From Actinokineospora spheciospongiae (GTDB lineage Bacteria > Actinomycetota > Actinomycetes > Mycobacteriales > Pseudonocardiaceae): 48,716 nucleotides of DNA. The stretch covers positions 1 through 48,716 of the forward strand of contig NZ_AYXG01000083.1 in assembly GCF_000564855.1 (NCBI RefSeq). The letters are read 5' to 3'. Under the pieces are notes generated by a model. The model searched no databases. It was not told where the DNA came from and was given only the letters and a program-made list of their open reading frames with translations. The position numbers and the translations under genes were made by a program. Shown in pieces: positions 31,244 to 40,589 of the stretch; the first letter of the stretch is position 1; every line of letters starts with the position of its first letter.

Positions 31244-32170
31244 TCAGGCCGGGACCACGAAGTACCCGCCGCCCACCGCGAGCAGGTACGGGTGCAGGGC
31301 GTCGGCGGTGAGGCGCTGCTGGGCGAGGGCGAAACCCGTGCTGAAGTCGTTCTGGAAGGCCATGAACACGACCCCGTCGTCGCCGGGGGTTCCCTCGTAG
31401 ATCCAGGAGCGGCGGAGCATGCGCGGGGCGGGGGTGCCGGGGGTGCGCGGGTTCATGGTGCGCACGTGGGAGTCCAGCGGGGTGGTGGCGCCGTCGGGGT
31501 CGGCGCCGAAGTCGGGGGTGCCCAGTGGGGGTGTGCCGTCGAGCCAGGTGCCGTCGGGGTGGCGGCCGAGGACGCGGCGCTGGGTTTCCGGGGGGTCGGC
31601 GTCCCAGAGTTGGTGGGCCATGCGGATGACCCGGACGGCGACGAGGCTCGCGCCGGAGGGCAGCAGGATCGCGTCGGCGGTGTTGGTCTGGCCTTCGACG
31701 AAGCCGAAGGGGTTGCGCTGCAACGGTTTGCTGTCCGCCGCGGCCACGACGTCGCGGCGGACGGGGGTGCGCCAGCGGACCGCGAGACCGGGGAGGTCGG
31801 CGAGGACGTCGTCGAGGCGGCGGGAGCACTCGGCCTGGTCGTCGCCCTCCACCTGGACGAAGGCGTCCGGGTGGGTGCGTTCGGGGAGCAGGACCTCACC
31901 GGGGAAGTCCGGCATCCGGCCCGCCTCGGGGGCCAGGGTGGCGCCGAGGCCGACCATGACGTCCGGGGCCCGGGCGGCCAGCAGTGCCTCGCGGGCGGCG
32001 GGGGCCGCGCCGAGGAAGGCGATGGCGCCCGCCGGGCGCGGGGTGCGCAGCGCGGGGTGCAACCCGGACCGGTCCGGGGGTGCACCGGGGTCGGCGCAGG
32101 CGGCGAGGCAGGCCAGGGCGGCGAGTCCGGCCGTGCGGCCCAGCAGTTCCCGCCGGGTCAGCGGGCTCAT
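31244..32170 (-). CDS. DyP-type peroxidase-like lipoprotein with altered catalytic motif
   Basis: 308 residues. The N-terminus has a twin-arginine motif (TRRELLG, Arg6-Arg7), a hydrophobic stretch and a lipobox LAAC with Cys25, so it is probably exported folded and anchored to the outer face of the membrane. The DyP fold is recognisable by SHVRTMNPR near 234-242, where His235 matches the haem ligand, and RRSWIYEG near 253, matching the distal Arg region. The catalytic GxxDG motif reads GFVEGQ at 156-161: Asp is replaced by Glu159. It is also shorter than most exported DyPs. It may be a low-activity or repurposed peroxidase. Its ATG overlaps the DUF4265 stop. Confidence 0.85.
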   Translation of the reverse strand: MSPLTRRELLGRTAGLAALACLAACADPGAPPDRSGLHPALRTPRPAGAIAFLGAAPAAREALLAARAPDVMVGLGATLAPEAGRMPDFPGEVLLPERTHPDAFVQVEGDDQAECSRRLDDVLADLPGLAVRWRTPVRRDVVAAADSKPLQRNPFGFVEGQTNTADAILLPSGASLVAVRVIRMAHQLWDADPPETQRRVLGRHPDGTWLDGTPPLGTPDFGADPDGATTPLDSHVRTMNPRTPGTPAPRMLRRSWIYEGTPGDDGVVFMAFQNDFSTGFALAQQRLTADALHPYLLAVGGGYFVVPA

Positions 32171-32637
32171 CCGGAGCTGCCGCCGGGGCGGCTGCCGACC
32201 TCGAACACCAGGTGGCCCCGGTCCTCCCGGGCGGTCAGCCGGGCGGTGACCGCGTCGGCCACCGCCGCGTCGGCGGCGTCCACGGCGAGCAGGTTGGGCG
32301 AGGACCACTCCAGCAGGCCGCCCGCGGCGGCCAGGTCGGCGGCGACCGCGTCGCGTTCGGCCCTGCCGAGCGGGGACTCGCCGAACCAGGCGCGCAGGAC
32401 CGAGCGGCCGGAGCGCACCCGCACCTCGACCAGGTCGTAGGCGGCGTCGGTGGTGACGACGTCGCCGAGGGCCACGTCGTAGAGGAAGAACGGGACGCAG
32501 CACACCTCGAACCGGTGCTCGCCGAGCCTGCGGGCCCACAACTGCTCGCTGCGGCCGGGTTCCGGCAGGGGCGCTCCGATGATGAAGTCGGAGCGCTCCC
32601 GCCACACCGGTTCGGGGTGCACGGCGTCCTGGGTCAC
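32167..32637 (-). CDS. DUF4265-family protein, candidate immunity partner
   Basis: 156 residues from a GTG whose bases overlap the TGA of the giant RHS gene (GTGA); the stop in turn overlaps the DyP start. The phrase FEVCCVPFFLYDVALGDVV followed by RSGRSVLRAWFGES is typical of DUF4265, small cytoplasmic proteins of unknown function. A small protein translated directly behind a polymorphic toxin is usually its immunity protein; DUF4265 has no established immunity role that I know, so this is inference from position. No signal peptide or membrane segment is present, as expected if the toxin acts on cytoplasmic DNA. Confidence 0.82.
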   Translation of the reverse strand: MTQDAVHPEPVWRERSDFIIGAPLPEPGRSEQLWARRLGEHRFEVCCVPFFLYDVALGDVVTTDAAYDLVEVRVRSGRSVLRAWFGESPLGRAERDAVAADLAAAGGLLEWSSPNLLAVDAADAAVADAVTARLTAREDRGHLVFEVGSRPGGSSG

Positions 32638-35600
32638 CGGGGCCACCAGCTCGGCGGCCAACTGCCGCGGTAGCCCGCAGGCGGTGTCTTCGGCACGGTC
32701 CCGGAGCCCTTCGACGCGTTGCAGTGCGGGCAGGTCGTCTGCGCGTTCGGCAGGGTGGCGTCGCCGCCCTTCACCCGGGGGATCGCGTGGTCGACCTGCG
32801 GGGTCTTGGTCTCCATCCGACAATACACACAGGTGCTCGGGTTCTCCTTGAGTGCCTGCTGCCGCACGCTTTCCGGGAACCGCTTGCCCGCGGTGGGGCC
32901 GCCGGAGGAGCCGGGTTTGATCCCCGGGAAGGACTTGCCCGCCGAGCCGAGCCAGCCGCCGAGGGCGCCCACCGCGCAGCCCGCCGCCGCGGAACCGCCG
33001 ACACCGCCCCAGCCCCAGTCGACCTTGCGGCCGGAGAGGCGCTGCCCGAGGTAGTCCATCGCGGCACCGGAGGCGGCGCCGACCAGGCAGCCGACCACGA
33101 TGGGGTTGTTGCCGGAGGGGTCGGTGTAGTTGGTGGGCGAGTTCTCCACGTAGGCGTAGAGGTTCGTGCCGCCCTGGATGCCGATCGGGTCCTCGGAGAC
33201 GAACCGCTGCGTGCCGGGGCTGTAGTAGCGGCCGCGGTACTGCATCAGCCCGGTGCCGTCGTCCTGGCGGCCGGTGAAGCCGAGGTCGGACCCGCGCTTG
33301 TCACCGGTGGTCGTCGGCACGCCGAACGGGTCGGTGGCCAGGTCGGCGGCGGTGGTGCCGTCGGCGCGGCCGAGGGCGATCGGGGAGCCGAGGGCGTCGG
33401 TGAGGGTGGTGTCGGTGGTCCCGGCCTTGGTGCGGGCGAACCACTGGTCCACTCCCCCGGACAGCAGGCTCGCCGACAACGCGCCGGTGCCGTCCAGTTC
33501 GGCGGCGGCGTTCGCCCCGTCGTAGAGGAACCTGGTGGTGACGCCGCCGACCGTGCGGGCGCTGCGGTTGCCCGCCGCGTCGTAGGTGTAGGTCCCGGTG
33601 AGGCCGGTCTTGCTTGTCCCGGTCAGCTCGCCGCGGGCGTTCCAGGTGTAGGTGGTGGTGCCGTCGGAGGTGAGGTTGCCGTCGTTGTCGTAGGTGACGC
33701 CCGCGCCGACGAGCTGGTTGGCGTCGTTGTAGGTCTGCGCGGTGCGGGCGGTGGGCAGGGTGGTCCTGGCGAGGGTGCCGGTGACCGCGGCGAGCCTGCC
33801 GGTGGGGTCGTAGGCGTAGCCGATGGCGCCCTTGGCGGTGCCGCCCTGGGCGTAGGCGATGCCGGTGACCTGGTTTGCGGCGTCGTGGGTGTAGGTCTGG
33901 GTCCAGCCGCCGGGCAGGGTGACGGTGGTCGGCCTGCCCGTGGTGTCGCGGGCGACGGTCACCGACTCGGTGCCGCGGGTGACCCCGGTGAACCAGCCCG
34001 CCGCGTCGTAGCTGTAGGTCGTGGTGGGCAGGCCGGGCAGGGTGGTCGTGGTGTGCCGGTCGACGGCGTCGTAGCCGTGGCCGGCGGTGCCGTTGGGGCC
34101 GGTGGTGCTGACCAGCCGGTCGCGGGCGTCGAAGGTGTGGGTGGTGGTGCCGCCCGCGCTGTCGGTCAGCGCGGTGAGCCGGTCGAGGGCGTCGTAGGTG
34201 TAGGTGACCTGCGATTGCTGCGCGGTCGCGCTGGTGACCCCGAACCGGGTCTTGGTCGGGCGGTCGAGGGCGTCGTAGGTGGTCTCGGTGCGCAGGCCCG
34301 CGCGGCTCACCGACGCGGTGGGTCGGCCCGCGGCGTCGTAGGTGGTGGTGGCGCCGCGGTTGAGCGGGTCGGTGGTGGAGGTGGCCCGGTCCTGGCCGTC
34401 GTAGGCCCAGCGGGTGACCTTGCCGCGCTGGTCGGTGAAGGTGGTGACGTTGCCGCCCGCGTCGTAGGCGTAGCGGCTGACGCCCCCGTTCGGGTCGGTG
34501 ATGGCGATCGGCTGGTTTTGCGCGTCGTACTGGGTGAGCGTCGAGGCGCCGAGCGGGTCGGTCTCCTTCACCGGCCTGCCCGCGGCGTCGACGAACATCG
34601 TCGAGACGCGGCCCAGCGGGTCCTTGACCGAGACCGGTGACCCGGCCTCGTGGGTGATGGTGGTGACGGCGCCGCCGGGGGTGGTGACCGTCGCCGCCCG
34701 GCCCGCCGAGGTCCAGGTCATGGTGGACTTGCGGCCCAGCGGGTCGGTGACGGTGAGCGGGTTGCCCTTGGCGTCGTAGGTGTAGGTGGTGGTCTTGCCC
34801 GCCGCGTCGGTCGTGGTCAGCGGCTGGTCGAACGGACCGTAGGTGACCTGCCCGGTCACGTACTGGTCGGCGGTGCCCACCAGTGCGGTGATCGCGGTGG
34901 GCCGCTGCTGGGCGTCGTAGGTGTAATTGGTGCGCCGGTTGTAGGGGTCGACGACGGCGTCGATGCGGTTGTCGGGGCCGCGAACGTAGGTGGTGGTGCG
35001 GGCCAGCGACGTGCCGAACGCGGTCGTGTCGGAGGCGACCATGTGGTTGGCGTCGAAGGTGACGCGCCGGACCGAGCCGTTGGGCTGGGTCACCCTGGTC
35101 TCGGTGACCTCGTTCGCCGCGTCGAGGGTGTAGGCGAACTGGTAGCTGCCGCCGTCGGCGAGGTTCTGCCGCTGCACCCGGCCGTTGGCGTCGTAGACGA
35201 CGTCGAGGTAGGCCACGCCGCGCGCGTCGGTCATCCGGGTGATGCGGTTGGCGGAGTCGTAGGTGTAGCTGGAGACCTTGCCCGCCACGTCGGTCACCGT
35301 GGCCAGGCGGCCCGCGGTGTCGTAGGTGTAGAGGACCTGGCGGCCGATGTTGTCGTAGGCGCGGGTGACGCGGGCCGAGGAGTCGTAGTCGAAGGAGATC
35401 CACCGGCCGCTGGGCGAGAGGATCTGCGAGACCTCGCCGTTGCTGCCGCCGTTGCGCACAAACATGATCTGGTTGCCGTTGCGGTCCTGCATGGCGCGGG
35501 CGCGGGCGTACCAGGGGAAGAAGTACTTGGTGCCGTCGCGCAGGGACAGCACCCAGTCACCGTTGACCTGGGCGATGGTGGAGCCGGTGAACCTGCCGGG

Positions 35601-38600
35601 TGAGCCGACGGCGCCGAAGACGGCGTCGGTGTACCCGGTGCCGGGAGAGGTGCGGGTGTAGTGCGCCCGCCCGCCGCCGGGGGTGTAGACGTCGACCTCC
35701 TGGTACTGCTGCTCGGAGGCCAGGAACAGGTTGAAGTCGGAGCCGGAGTTGAGGCCGAACTCGCGGCTGTGGTTGTCGCCCTGCCAGTACTGGCGGTTGA
35801 CCGAGATGGGCAGGGTGTCGTTGAGGCCGAGGTCGGTGTGGGTGTCGGTGAGCAGGCCGGTGGACAGGTCCACCGGGTCGCCGGAGAGCTTGTCGAGCAG
35901 GTCCTGCCACCACGGCTTGTCCGGCTTGGGGTTGCCGCCGGTGTTGAACATGGCCCCGTCGAGGGTCCACAGCCGGGTCTTGTCGTCGGGCACGACCTGG
36001 CGGGCGTCGGCGCTGACCCTGCCGTGGCCGTAGACGTACCAGCCCTTGTCCAGCGGGTCGTAGTTCCAGAAGTCCACATCGGACCCGGCGGGCAGCCCGG
36101 TGTAGTTCGGGTACACCACGCTCGCGCCCTGCGGGAAGATCGACGCCCCGCCCGGCTGCACGGTGAAGTACACCGGCACGATCCCGTTGCGCGGCAGCGG
36201 GTACGGCGACCGGTCCAGCGGGATGGCGGTGATGCCCAGCTCGCGCACCACGTTGCCGTCCATGTCGCGCACCACCGAACCGGCGGGGATGCGCACCTCC
36301 AGCCCGGGGATGTCCGGGGTGCTCAGCACGGTGTCCCGCGCGGTCGGCGCGTCGAGCTTCTGGGTGTGCTTGGTGTCCAGCCGCGGCAGCCACACCGTGG
36401 CGTCGAGCGCGGTGGTGGCGCCCTCGACGACCTTCGCGCGGATGCGGAAGGTGCCGTAGCGGGCGGGTTCGGTCTTCGCGGCGAGGCCGTCGACGATCAC
36501 CGTCGTGGCGTTGGCGCGCACCCCCCGGACGAGGAACCGGCCCTGGGCGTCGGTGGTGGTGCGGACGTTGTCCACCCGGACGGGGATGCCGCCGAGCGGG
36601 GCGCCGTCGAGGCCGCGGACGTGGCCGCTGACGGCGGTGACGCCCTTGTCGGCCACCAGGTCGGCCACCGGACCGGGGTCGGAGCGGCGGGTCAGCCAGT
36701 CGCGGCCCGCCAGGCTGCCCGCGTCCGGCTTCCAGGCCGCGGACGTCCTCGGGTCGCCGTCGGGCAGCGGGGTGGCGGCGTTCGGCGAGTCGGGGGCGGC
36801 GTCGACCACGGCCTCGCGAGCGGGCGGGGCACCGACCGGGGCGGGCGTGCGGTCGAGCGCGGCCAGGCGCTTGGTCTCGTCCTGCGCGGCCACCACCGGG
36901 CTGACCGGCTGGGTCGCCTTGGGCGCGGGCGGCGGGTTGACGGGCGGGACGGCGGCGAGGGCGGTGGTGACGGTGGCGGTGAAGGTGCTGCCGCCGACGA
37001 GCGCGGCGCCCGGGCCCATGACCAGCCTGTGGGCGCCGGTGGTGGGCAGGGTGATGTCGAGGGTGTAGTTCGGGTACTGGGTGGAGCCGACCCGGTTGCC
37101 GTCGGGGCCGGTGACCCACCAGGTCATCCCGCAGCAGCCGAAGGCGGCGGACGTGGCCGAGGACTGGATGACGACCCGCTGGCCCGCCGTGCCGGAGAAC
37201 CCGGAGTAGGCGTCCTGGCCGGGGCTGGTGACGGTGATGGTCTTGGCCGTGCCGGTGAGCGGCAGGGCGCCCGCGTCGAGGTCGGCGGGGACGTTCCAGG
37301 CGGTGAGGGTGGTGGAGCCGACGAGCGTGCTGTCCGGGTCCACCCAGATCTTGTAGGTGCCGGTCTGCGGCAGGACCGTGGTGTCGAGCGTGTAGTTCGG
37401 GTACTGGGTCGAGCCGACGCGGCTGCCGTCGGGGGCCTGCAACCACCAGGTCAGCCCACAGCAACCGAACACCGGGGACGTGGCGGACGACTGGATGATG
37501 ACCCGCTGGTTCGCCGTGCCGGAGAACGTGGTGAAGGCGTTGCGGCCGGGGTCGGTCGTGGTGACGGTCTTGGCGGTGCCGGTGAGCGACTGCGCACCCG
37601 CGTCCAGGTCGGCGGGGACGTTCCAGGCGGTCAGGGTGGTGGAGCCGACCAGGGCGCTGTCCGGGTCCACCCAGAGCCTGTAGGTGCCGGTCTGGGGCAG
37701 GGTGGTCGTGTTGGGCGTGTAGTTCGGGTACTGGGTGGAGCCCACGCGGCTGCCGTCGGGGGCCTGCAACCACCAGGTCAACCCACAGCAACCGAACACC
37801 GGGGACGTGGCGGACGACTGGATGATCACCCGCTGGTTCGCGGTGCCGGAGAAGGTGCTGAAGGCGTTCTGGCCGGGGGTGGAGATGGTGAGCGTCTTGG
37901 CGGCGCCGTCGAGCGGCTGGGCGCCGGTGTCCGCGTCGGCGGGCACGTTCCAGGCGGTGAAGGTGGTGGAACCGACCAGGGCGCTGTCCGGGTCGACGAT
38001 CACCTTGTAGGTGCCGGTCTGCGGCAGGGTGGTCGTGTTCAGCGTGTAGTTCGCGTACTGCGTGGAACCCACGCGGCTGCCATCGGGCGCCTGCAACCAC
38101 CAGGTGAGCCCGCAGCAGCCGAACTCGGGTGAGGTGGCGCTCGACTGGATCAGCACCCGCTGGCCCGTGGTGCCGGAGAACGTGGTGAAGGCGTTCTGAC
38201 CGGGGTTGGCGATGGTGACGGTCTTCGCCGTGCCGGTCAGCGGCAGGGCACCCGCGTCCGCGTCGGCCGGGACGTTCCAGGCGGTGAACGTGATCGACCC
38301 GATCAACGCGCTGTCCGGGTCGACGATCACCTTGTAAGTGCCCGTTTGCGGCAGGGTGGTCGTGTTCAGCGTGTAGTTCGGGTACTGCGTGCCGCCCACC
38401 CGCGTGCCGTCCGGCGCCTGCAACCACCAGTTCAGGCCGCAGCAGCCGAAGGCCGGGGACGTGCCGCTGGACTGGATGAGGACCCGTTGGCCCGTGGTGC
38501 CCAAGAACGTGGTGAACGCGTTCTGGCCGGGGTTGGCGATCGTGACGGTCTTCGCCGTGCCGGTCAGCGGCAGGGCACCCGCGTCCGCGTCGGCCGGGAC

Positions 38601-40382
38601 GTTCCACGCGGTGAGGGTCAGGGAGCCGACTAGGGCGTTGTCCGGGTCGACGATCACCTTGTAGGTGCCGGTCTGCGGCAGTGCGATCGTGTTGAGCGTG
38701 TAGTTGGGGTACTGCGAGCTGCCGACCCGGGTGCCGTCGGGGGCGGCCAGCCACCAGGTCAGGCCGCAGCAGCCGAAGGCCGGGGAGGCGCCGCTGGACT
38801 GGATCAGCACGCGCTGGCCCGTGGTGCCGGAGAACGTGGTGTAGGCGTTGCGGCCGGGGTTGGTGGTGCTGACGGTCTTGGCCGTGCCGTTGAGCGGCTG
38901 CGCACCGGCGTTGAGGTCGGCGGGCACGGTCCAGGCGGAGAACGTCAGCGAACCGACGTTCGGGCCCGAGGGGTTCATCCAGATCTTGTACGTGCCCGCC
39001 TGGGTGAGGGTCGTGGTGTTCATCGTGTAGTTCGGGTAGAACGTGCTGCCCACCCGCGTGCCGTCCGGGGCCTCCAGCCACCACTCCAACCCGCAGCAGC
39101 CGAACGCCGGGGACGCCGCGCTGGACTGGATCAGCACCCGCTGGTCCACCGCGCCGGTGAACGTGGTGTACGCGTTCTGGCCGGGGCTGGCGATGGTCAC
39201 GACCTTGGCGGCGCCGGTCAGCGGCTGGGTGCCCGCGGCGAGGTCCTTCGGGACCTTGTGGACGGTGACGGTGGTGGTGCCCGCCGAGCCGGTGTTGTTG
39301 TACAGCAGCAGGGAGCGCAGGCCGGGGCCGGTCGCCGGGCCGGGCTCGATCCAACCGCCGGTGCCGACGCAGTTCGCCGCGCCCACCTGCTTGTTGCGCT
39401 CGTCGTAGGTCCACGAGTCCAGCCCGCAGTAGCCGAACGTGCCACCGCTGAGGGAGACGGCGAACCGCTCGCCGTCGGCGGCGGCGAAGTGGCGCAGGGC
39501 GTACTTGCCCGCCGCGACCGGGACCGGGGTGGCGGTGCCGACCGGGATGGCGGCGGCGGTGTCGAGGGTGGCCGGGGTCGCCGCGCCCGGGGGCACGACC
39601 AGCACGGCCGTGCTGGTGGCGGTGCCCGCCGGGGTGCTGAGCTGCACGGTGCCGCTGCCGACGCCCGGCGGCACGGTGACGGTGAGCGTGGTCGCGGTCC
39701 GGGCGGTGACCGCGGCGAGGATGCCGTTGACCCGCACCAGGTTGTTGGCGAACTCGGGGTCGGGGTTGGTGACGGTCAGCGTGACGGGGGTGCCGACCGC
39801 GGCGGTCTTCGGGGTGAAGTCGGAGATCGTCGGCTTGTCGTTGGCGAGAACGGTGACACCCGCCAGCGACGCCGTCCCCGCCGAGGTGGTGACGGTGACC
39901 GCGCCGCTGGTCGCGGTCGTCGGCACGGTGATGGTGAGCTTGTCGGCGGCGGCGGTCTTGACGGTGGCCGTGGTGCCGTTGACCTTGACGGTGTTCGCCG
40001 AGGTCGTGGTGGCGAACCCCTTGCCGGTCAGGGTGACCGTGTCCCCCGCCCGCACCCGGCTCGGCACGGCGGACAGCACGGCGACCGCCGGGGTGCCCAA
40101 CCGGTCGACGGACGCGACGTTGCCCGTGGCGTCGTAGGTGTAGCGCGCGATCGACCCGTCGGCGGCGACGACGCCCACCAGCCTGCCCGCGGCGTCGTAG
40201 GCGTAGGACGCCGCGCCGGGCGGCGGGTCGGCCTGGGGTGCCGCGGCCCGGGCGGGAGCGGCTGCGGCTGCGGGGGTGGGGGCCGGTGCGGCCTGCGCGG
40301 GAGCGCTGACGGCCGTGACCGTCGAGGCGACCACCGCCAGGACGGACAGCAGGACCGAGGGCAGTCGTCGTCTCTGGCGCAC
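32634..40382 (-). CDS. Secreted YD-repeat/RHS polymorphic toxin with HNH nuclease C-terminus
   Basis: 2582 residues, GTG start with AAGGAG. Order of parts: Sec signal peptide (~1-31); one isolated YD pair (~40-90); three IPT/TIG-like beta domains (~95-270); seven tandem 109-aa FGCCG domains (~377-1139); carboxypeptidase-regulatory-like domain (VSGHVRGLDGAPLGGIPV, ~1250); DUF6531-like entry (SGDPVDLSTGLL, ~1500); about thirty YD repeats; RHS core (RGRYYSPGTQRFVSEDPIG, ~2380-2403, then NYTDPSG); a Gly/Ala-rich hydrophobic stretch; and an HNH nuclease (~2518-2557) with CVYC, catalytic DH at 2531-2532, Asn2546 and a CPHCN zinc knuckle. The RHS shell probably encloses the toxin and releases it on contact. 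The extreme C-terminus is WPPSWWPR. No autoproteolysis motif was confirmed. Confidence 0.93.
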   Translation of the reverse strand: MRQRRRLPSVLLSVLAVVASTVTAVSAPAQAAPAPTPAAAAAPARAAAPQADPPPGAASYAYDAAGRLVGVVAADGSIARYTYDATGNVASVDRLGTPAVAVLSAVPSRVRAGDTVTLTGKGFATTTSANTVKVNGTTATVKTAAADKLTITVPTTATSGAVTVTTSAGTASLAGVTVLANDKPTISDFTPKTAAVGTPVTLTVTNPDPEFANNLVRVNGILAAVTARTATTLTVTVPPGVGSGTVQLSTPAGTATSTAVLVVPPGAATPATLDTAAAIPVGTATPVPVAAGKYALRHFAAADGERFAVSLSGGTFGYCGLDSWTYDERNKQVGAANCVGTGGWIEPGPATGPGLRSLLLYNNTGSAGTTTVTVHKVPKDLAAGTQPLTGAAKVVTIASPGQNAYTTFTGAVDQRVLIQSSAASPAFGCCGLEWWLEAPDGTRVGSTFYPNYTMNTTTLTQAGTYKIWMNPSGPNVGSLTFSAWTVPADLNAGAQPLNGTAKTVSTTNPGRNAYTTFSGTTGQRVLIQSSGASPAFGCCGLTWWLAAPDGTRVGSSQYPNYTLNTIALPQTGTYKVIVDPDNALVGSLTLTAWNVPADADAGALPLTGTAKTVTIANPGQNAFTTFLGTTGQRVLIQSSGTSPAFGCCGLNWWLQAPDGTRVGGTQYPNYTLNTTTLPQTGTYKVIVDPDSALIGSITFTAWNVPADADAGALPLTGTAKTVTIANPGQNAFTTFSGTTGQRVLIQSSATSPEFGCCGLTWWLQAPDGSRVGSTQYANYTLNTTTLPQTGTYKVIVDPDSALVGSTTFTAWNVPADADTGAQPLDGAAKTLTISTPGQNAFSTFSGTANQRVIIQSSATSPVFGCCGLTWWLQAPDGSRVGSTQYPNYTPNTTTLPQTGTYRLWVDPDSALVGSTTLTAWNVPADLDAGAQSLTGTAKTVTTTDPGRNAFTTFSGTANQRVIIQSSATSPVFGCCGLTWWLQAPDGSRVGSTQYPNYTLDTTVLPQTGTYKIWVDPDSTLVGSTTLTAWNVPADLDAGALPLTGTAKTITVTSPGQDAYSGFSGTAGQRVVIQSSATSAAFGCCGMTWWVTGPDGNRVGSTQYPNYTLDITLPTTGAHRLVMGPGAALVGGSTFTATVTTALAAVPPVNPPPAPKATQPVSPVVAAQDETKRLAALDRTPAPVGAPPAREAVVDAAPDSPNAATPLPDGDPRTSAAWKPDAGSLAGRDWLTRRSDPGPVADLVADKGVTAVSGHVRGLDGAPLGGIPVRVDNVRTTTDAQGRFLVRGVRANATTVIVDGLAAKTEPARYGTFRIRAKVVEGATTALDATVWLPRLDTKHTQKLDAPTARDTVLSTPDIPGLEVRIPAGSVVRDMDGNVVRELGITAIPLDRSPYPLPRNGIVPVYFTVQPGGASIFPQGASVVYPNYTGLPAGSDVDFWNYDPLDKGWYVYGHGRVSADARQVVPDDKTRLWTLDGAMFNTGGNPKPDKPWWQDLLDKLSGDPVDLSTGLLTDTHTDLGLNDTLPISVNRQYWQGDNHSREFGLNSGSDFNLFLASEQQYQEVDVYTPGGGRAHYTRTSPGTGYTDAVFGAVGSPGRFTGSTIAQVNGDWVLSLRDGTKYFFPWYARARAMQDRNGNQIMFVRNGGSNGEVSQILSPSGRWISFDYDSSARVTRAYDNIGRQVLYTYDTAGRLATVTDVAGKVSSYTYDSANRITRMTDARGVAYLDVVYDANGRVQRQNLADGGSYQFAYTLDAANEVTETRVTQPNGSVRRVTFDANHMVASDTTAFGTSLARTTTYVRGPDNRIDAVVDPYNRRTNYTYDAQQRPTAITALVGTADQYVTGQVTYGPFDQPLTTTDAAGKTTTYTYDAKGNPLTVTDPLGRKSTMTWTSAGRAATVTTPGGAVTTITHEAGSPVSVKDPLGRVSTMFVDAAGRPVKETDPLGASTLTQYDAQNQPIAITDPNGGVSRYAYDAGGNVTTFTDQRGKVTRWAYDGQDRATSTTDPLNRGATTTYDAAGRPTASVSRAGLRTETTYDALDRPTKTRFGVTSATAQQSQVTYTYDALDRLTALTDSAGGTTTHTFDARDRLVSTTGPNGTAGHGYDAVDRHTTTTLPGLPTTTYSYDAAGWFTGVTRGTESVTVARDTTGRPTTVTLPGGWTQTYTHDAANQVTGIAYAQGGTAKGAIGYAYDPTGRLAAVTGTLARTTLPTARTAQTYNDANQLVGAGVTYDNDGNLTSDGTTTYTWNARGELTGTSKTGLTGTYTYDAAGNRSARTVGGVTTRFLYDGANAAAELDGTGALSASLLSGGVDQWFARTKAGTTDTTLTDALGSPIALGRADGTTAADLATDPFGVPTTTGDKRGSDLGFTGRQDDGTGLMQYRGRYYSPGTQRFVSEDPIGIQGGTNLYAYVENSPTNYTDPSGNNPIVVGCLVGAASGAAMDYLGQRLSGRKVDWGWGGVGGSAAAGCAVGALGGWLGSAGKSFPGIKPGSSGGPTAGKRFPESVRQQALKENPSTCVYCRMETKTPQVDHAIPRVKGGDATLPNAQTTCPHCNASKGSGTVPKTPPAGYRGSWPPSWWPR
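36966..39254 (-). repeat. Seven exact-length 327-bp tandem repeats in the RHS gene
   Basis: The codons for FGCCG recur at intervals of exactly 327 bp, with their top bases at 39104, 38777, 38450, 38123, 37796, 37469 and 37142. Each unit encodes 109 residues: a VPADLDAG-type linker, GRNAFTTFSG, QRVLIQSS, FGCCG plus WW, APDG, YPNYT, TGTYK and a closing strand. No indel has accumulated between copies. The pattern resembles pre-peptidase-C-like jelly rolls. A degenerate FGYCG copy lies just upstream near 39430. Confidence 0.9.
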
Positions 40383-40560
40383 GTCAGTCTCCTTGACCGG
40401 CAACGCGAACGGCGGCACGGATGTCGATCCGCCCATCGCGTCGCGGACCGGCCGCGTAACAGCGCGGCGGCCCCCGGCGGAGAGATTCGGACAAGCGCCG
40501 CAAACCCGGGTACCGGACAGTCCAACGGCGGCGTCCGAACGGCCCTCGACCGCCCCGCCC

Positions 40561-40574
40561 CGGCCGTACGGCCG
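40561..40574. promoter_or_regulatory. Perfect 14-bp palindrome between GNAT and RHS genes
   Basis: CGGCCGTACGGCCG lies 16 bases after the GNAT stop codon and 180 bases before the RHS start on the minus strand. It could be the operator of the RHS operon or a small terminator for the GNAT gene. The rest of the 207-bp gap shows no gene. Confidence 0.45.
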
Positions 40575-40589
40575 ACGAGGTGCGCCGTG

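Noticed and set aside
29495-32440. Plus-strand ORF of 981 aa
   Set aside because: It crosses the GST-like gene in another frame and is then antisense to the membrane protein and the DyP gene, all of which have recognisable domains.
35661-38132. Plus-strand ORF of 823 aa opposite the RHS gene
   Set aside because: Its repeats simply mirror the 327-bp repeats of the RHS gene, and its composition is typical of antisense frames.
36966-39254. CRISPR array or satellite
   Set aside because: Units are 327 bp, continuous and protein-coding with codon-level similarity, not short identical repeats with unique spacers; no cas genes are present.
40383-40589. Additional small gene upstream of the RHS gene
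   Set aside because: Frames are Arg/Pro-rich with no start and ribosome-binding site; only a palindrome is evident.
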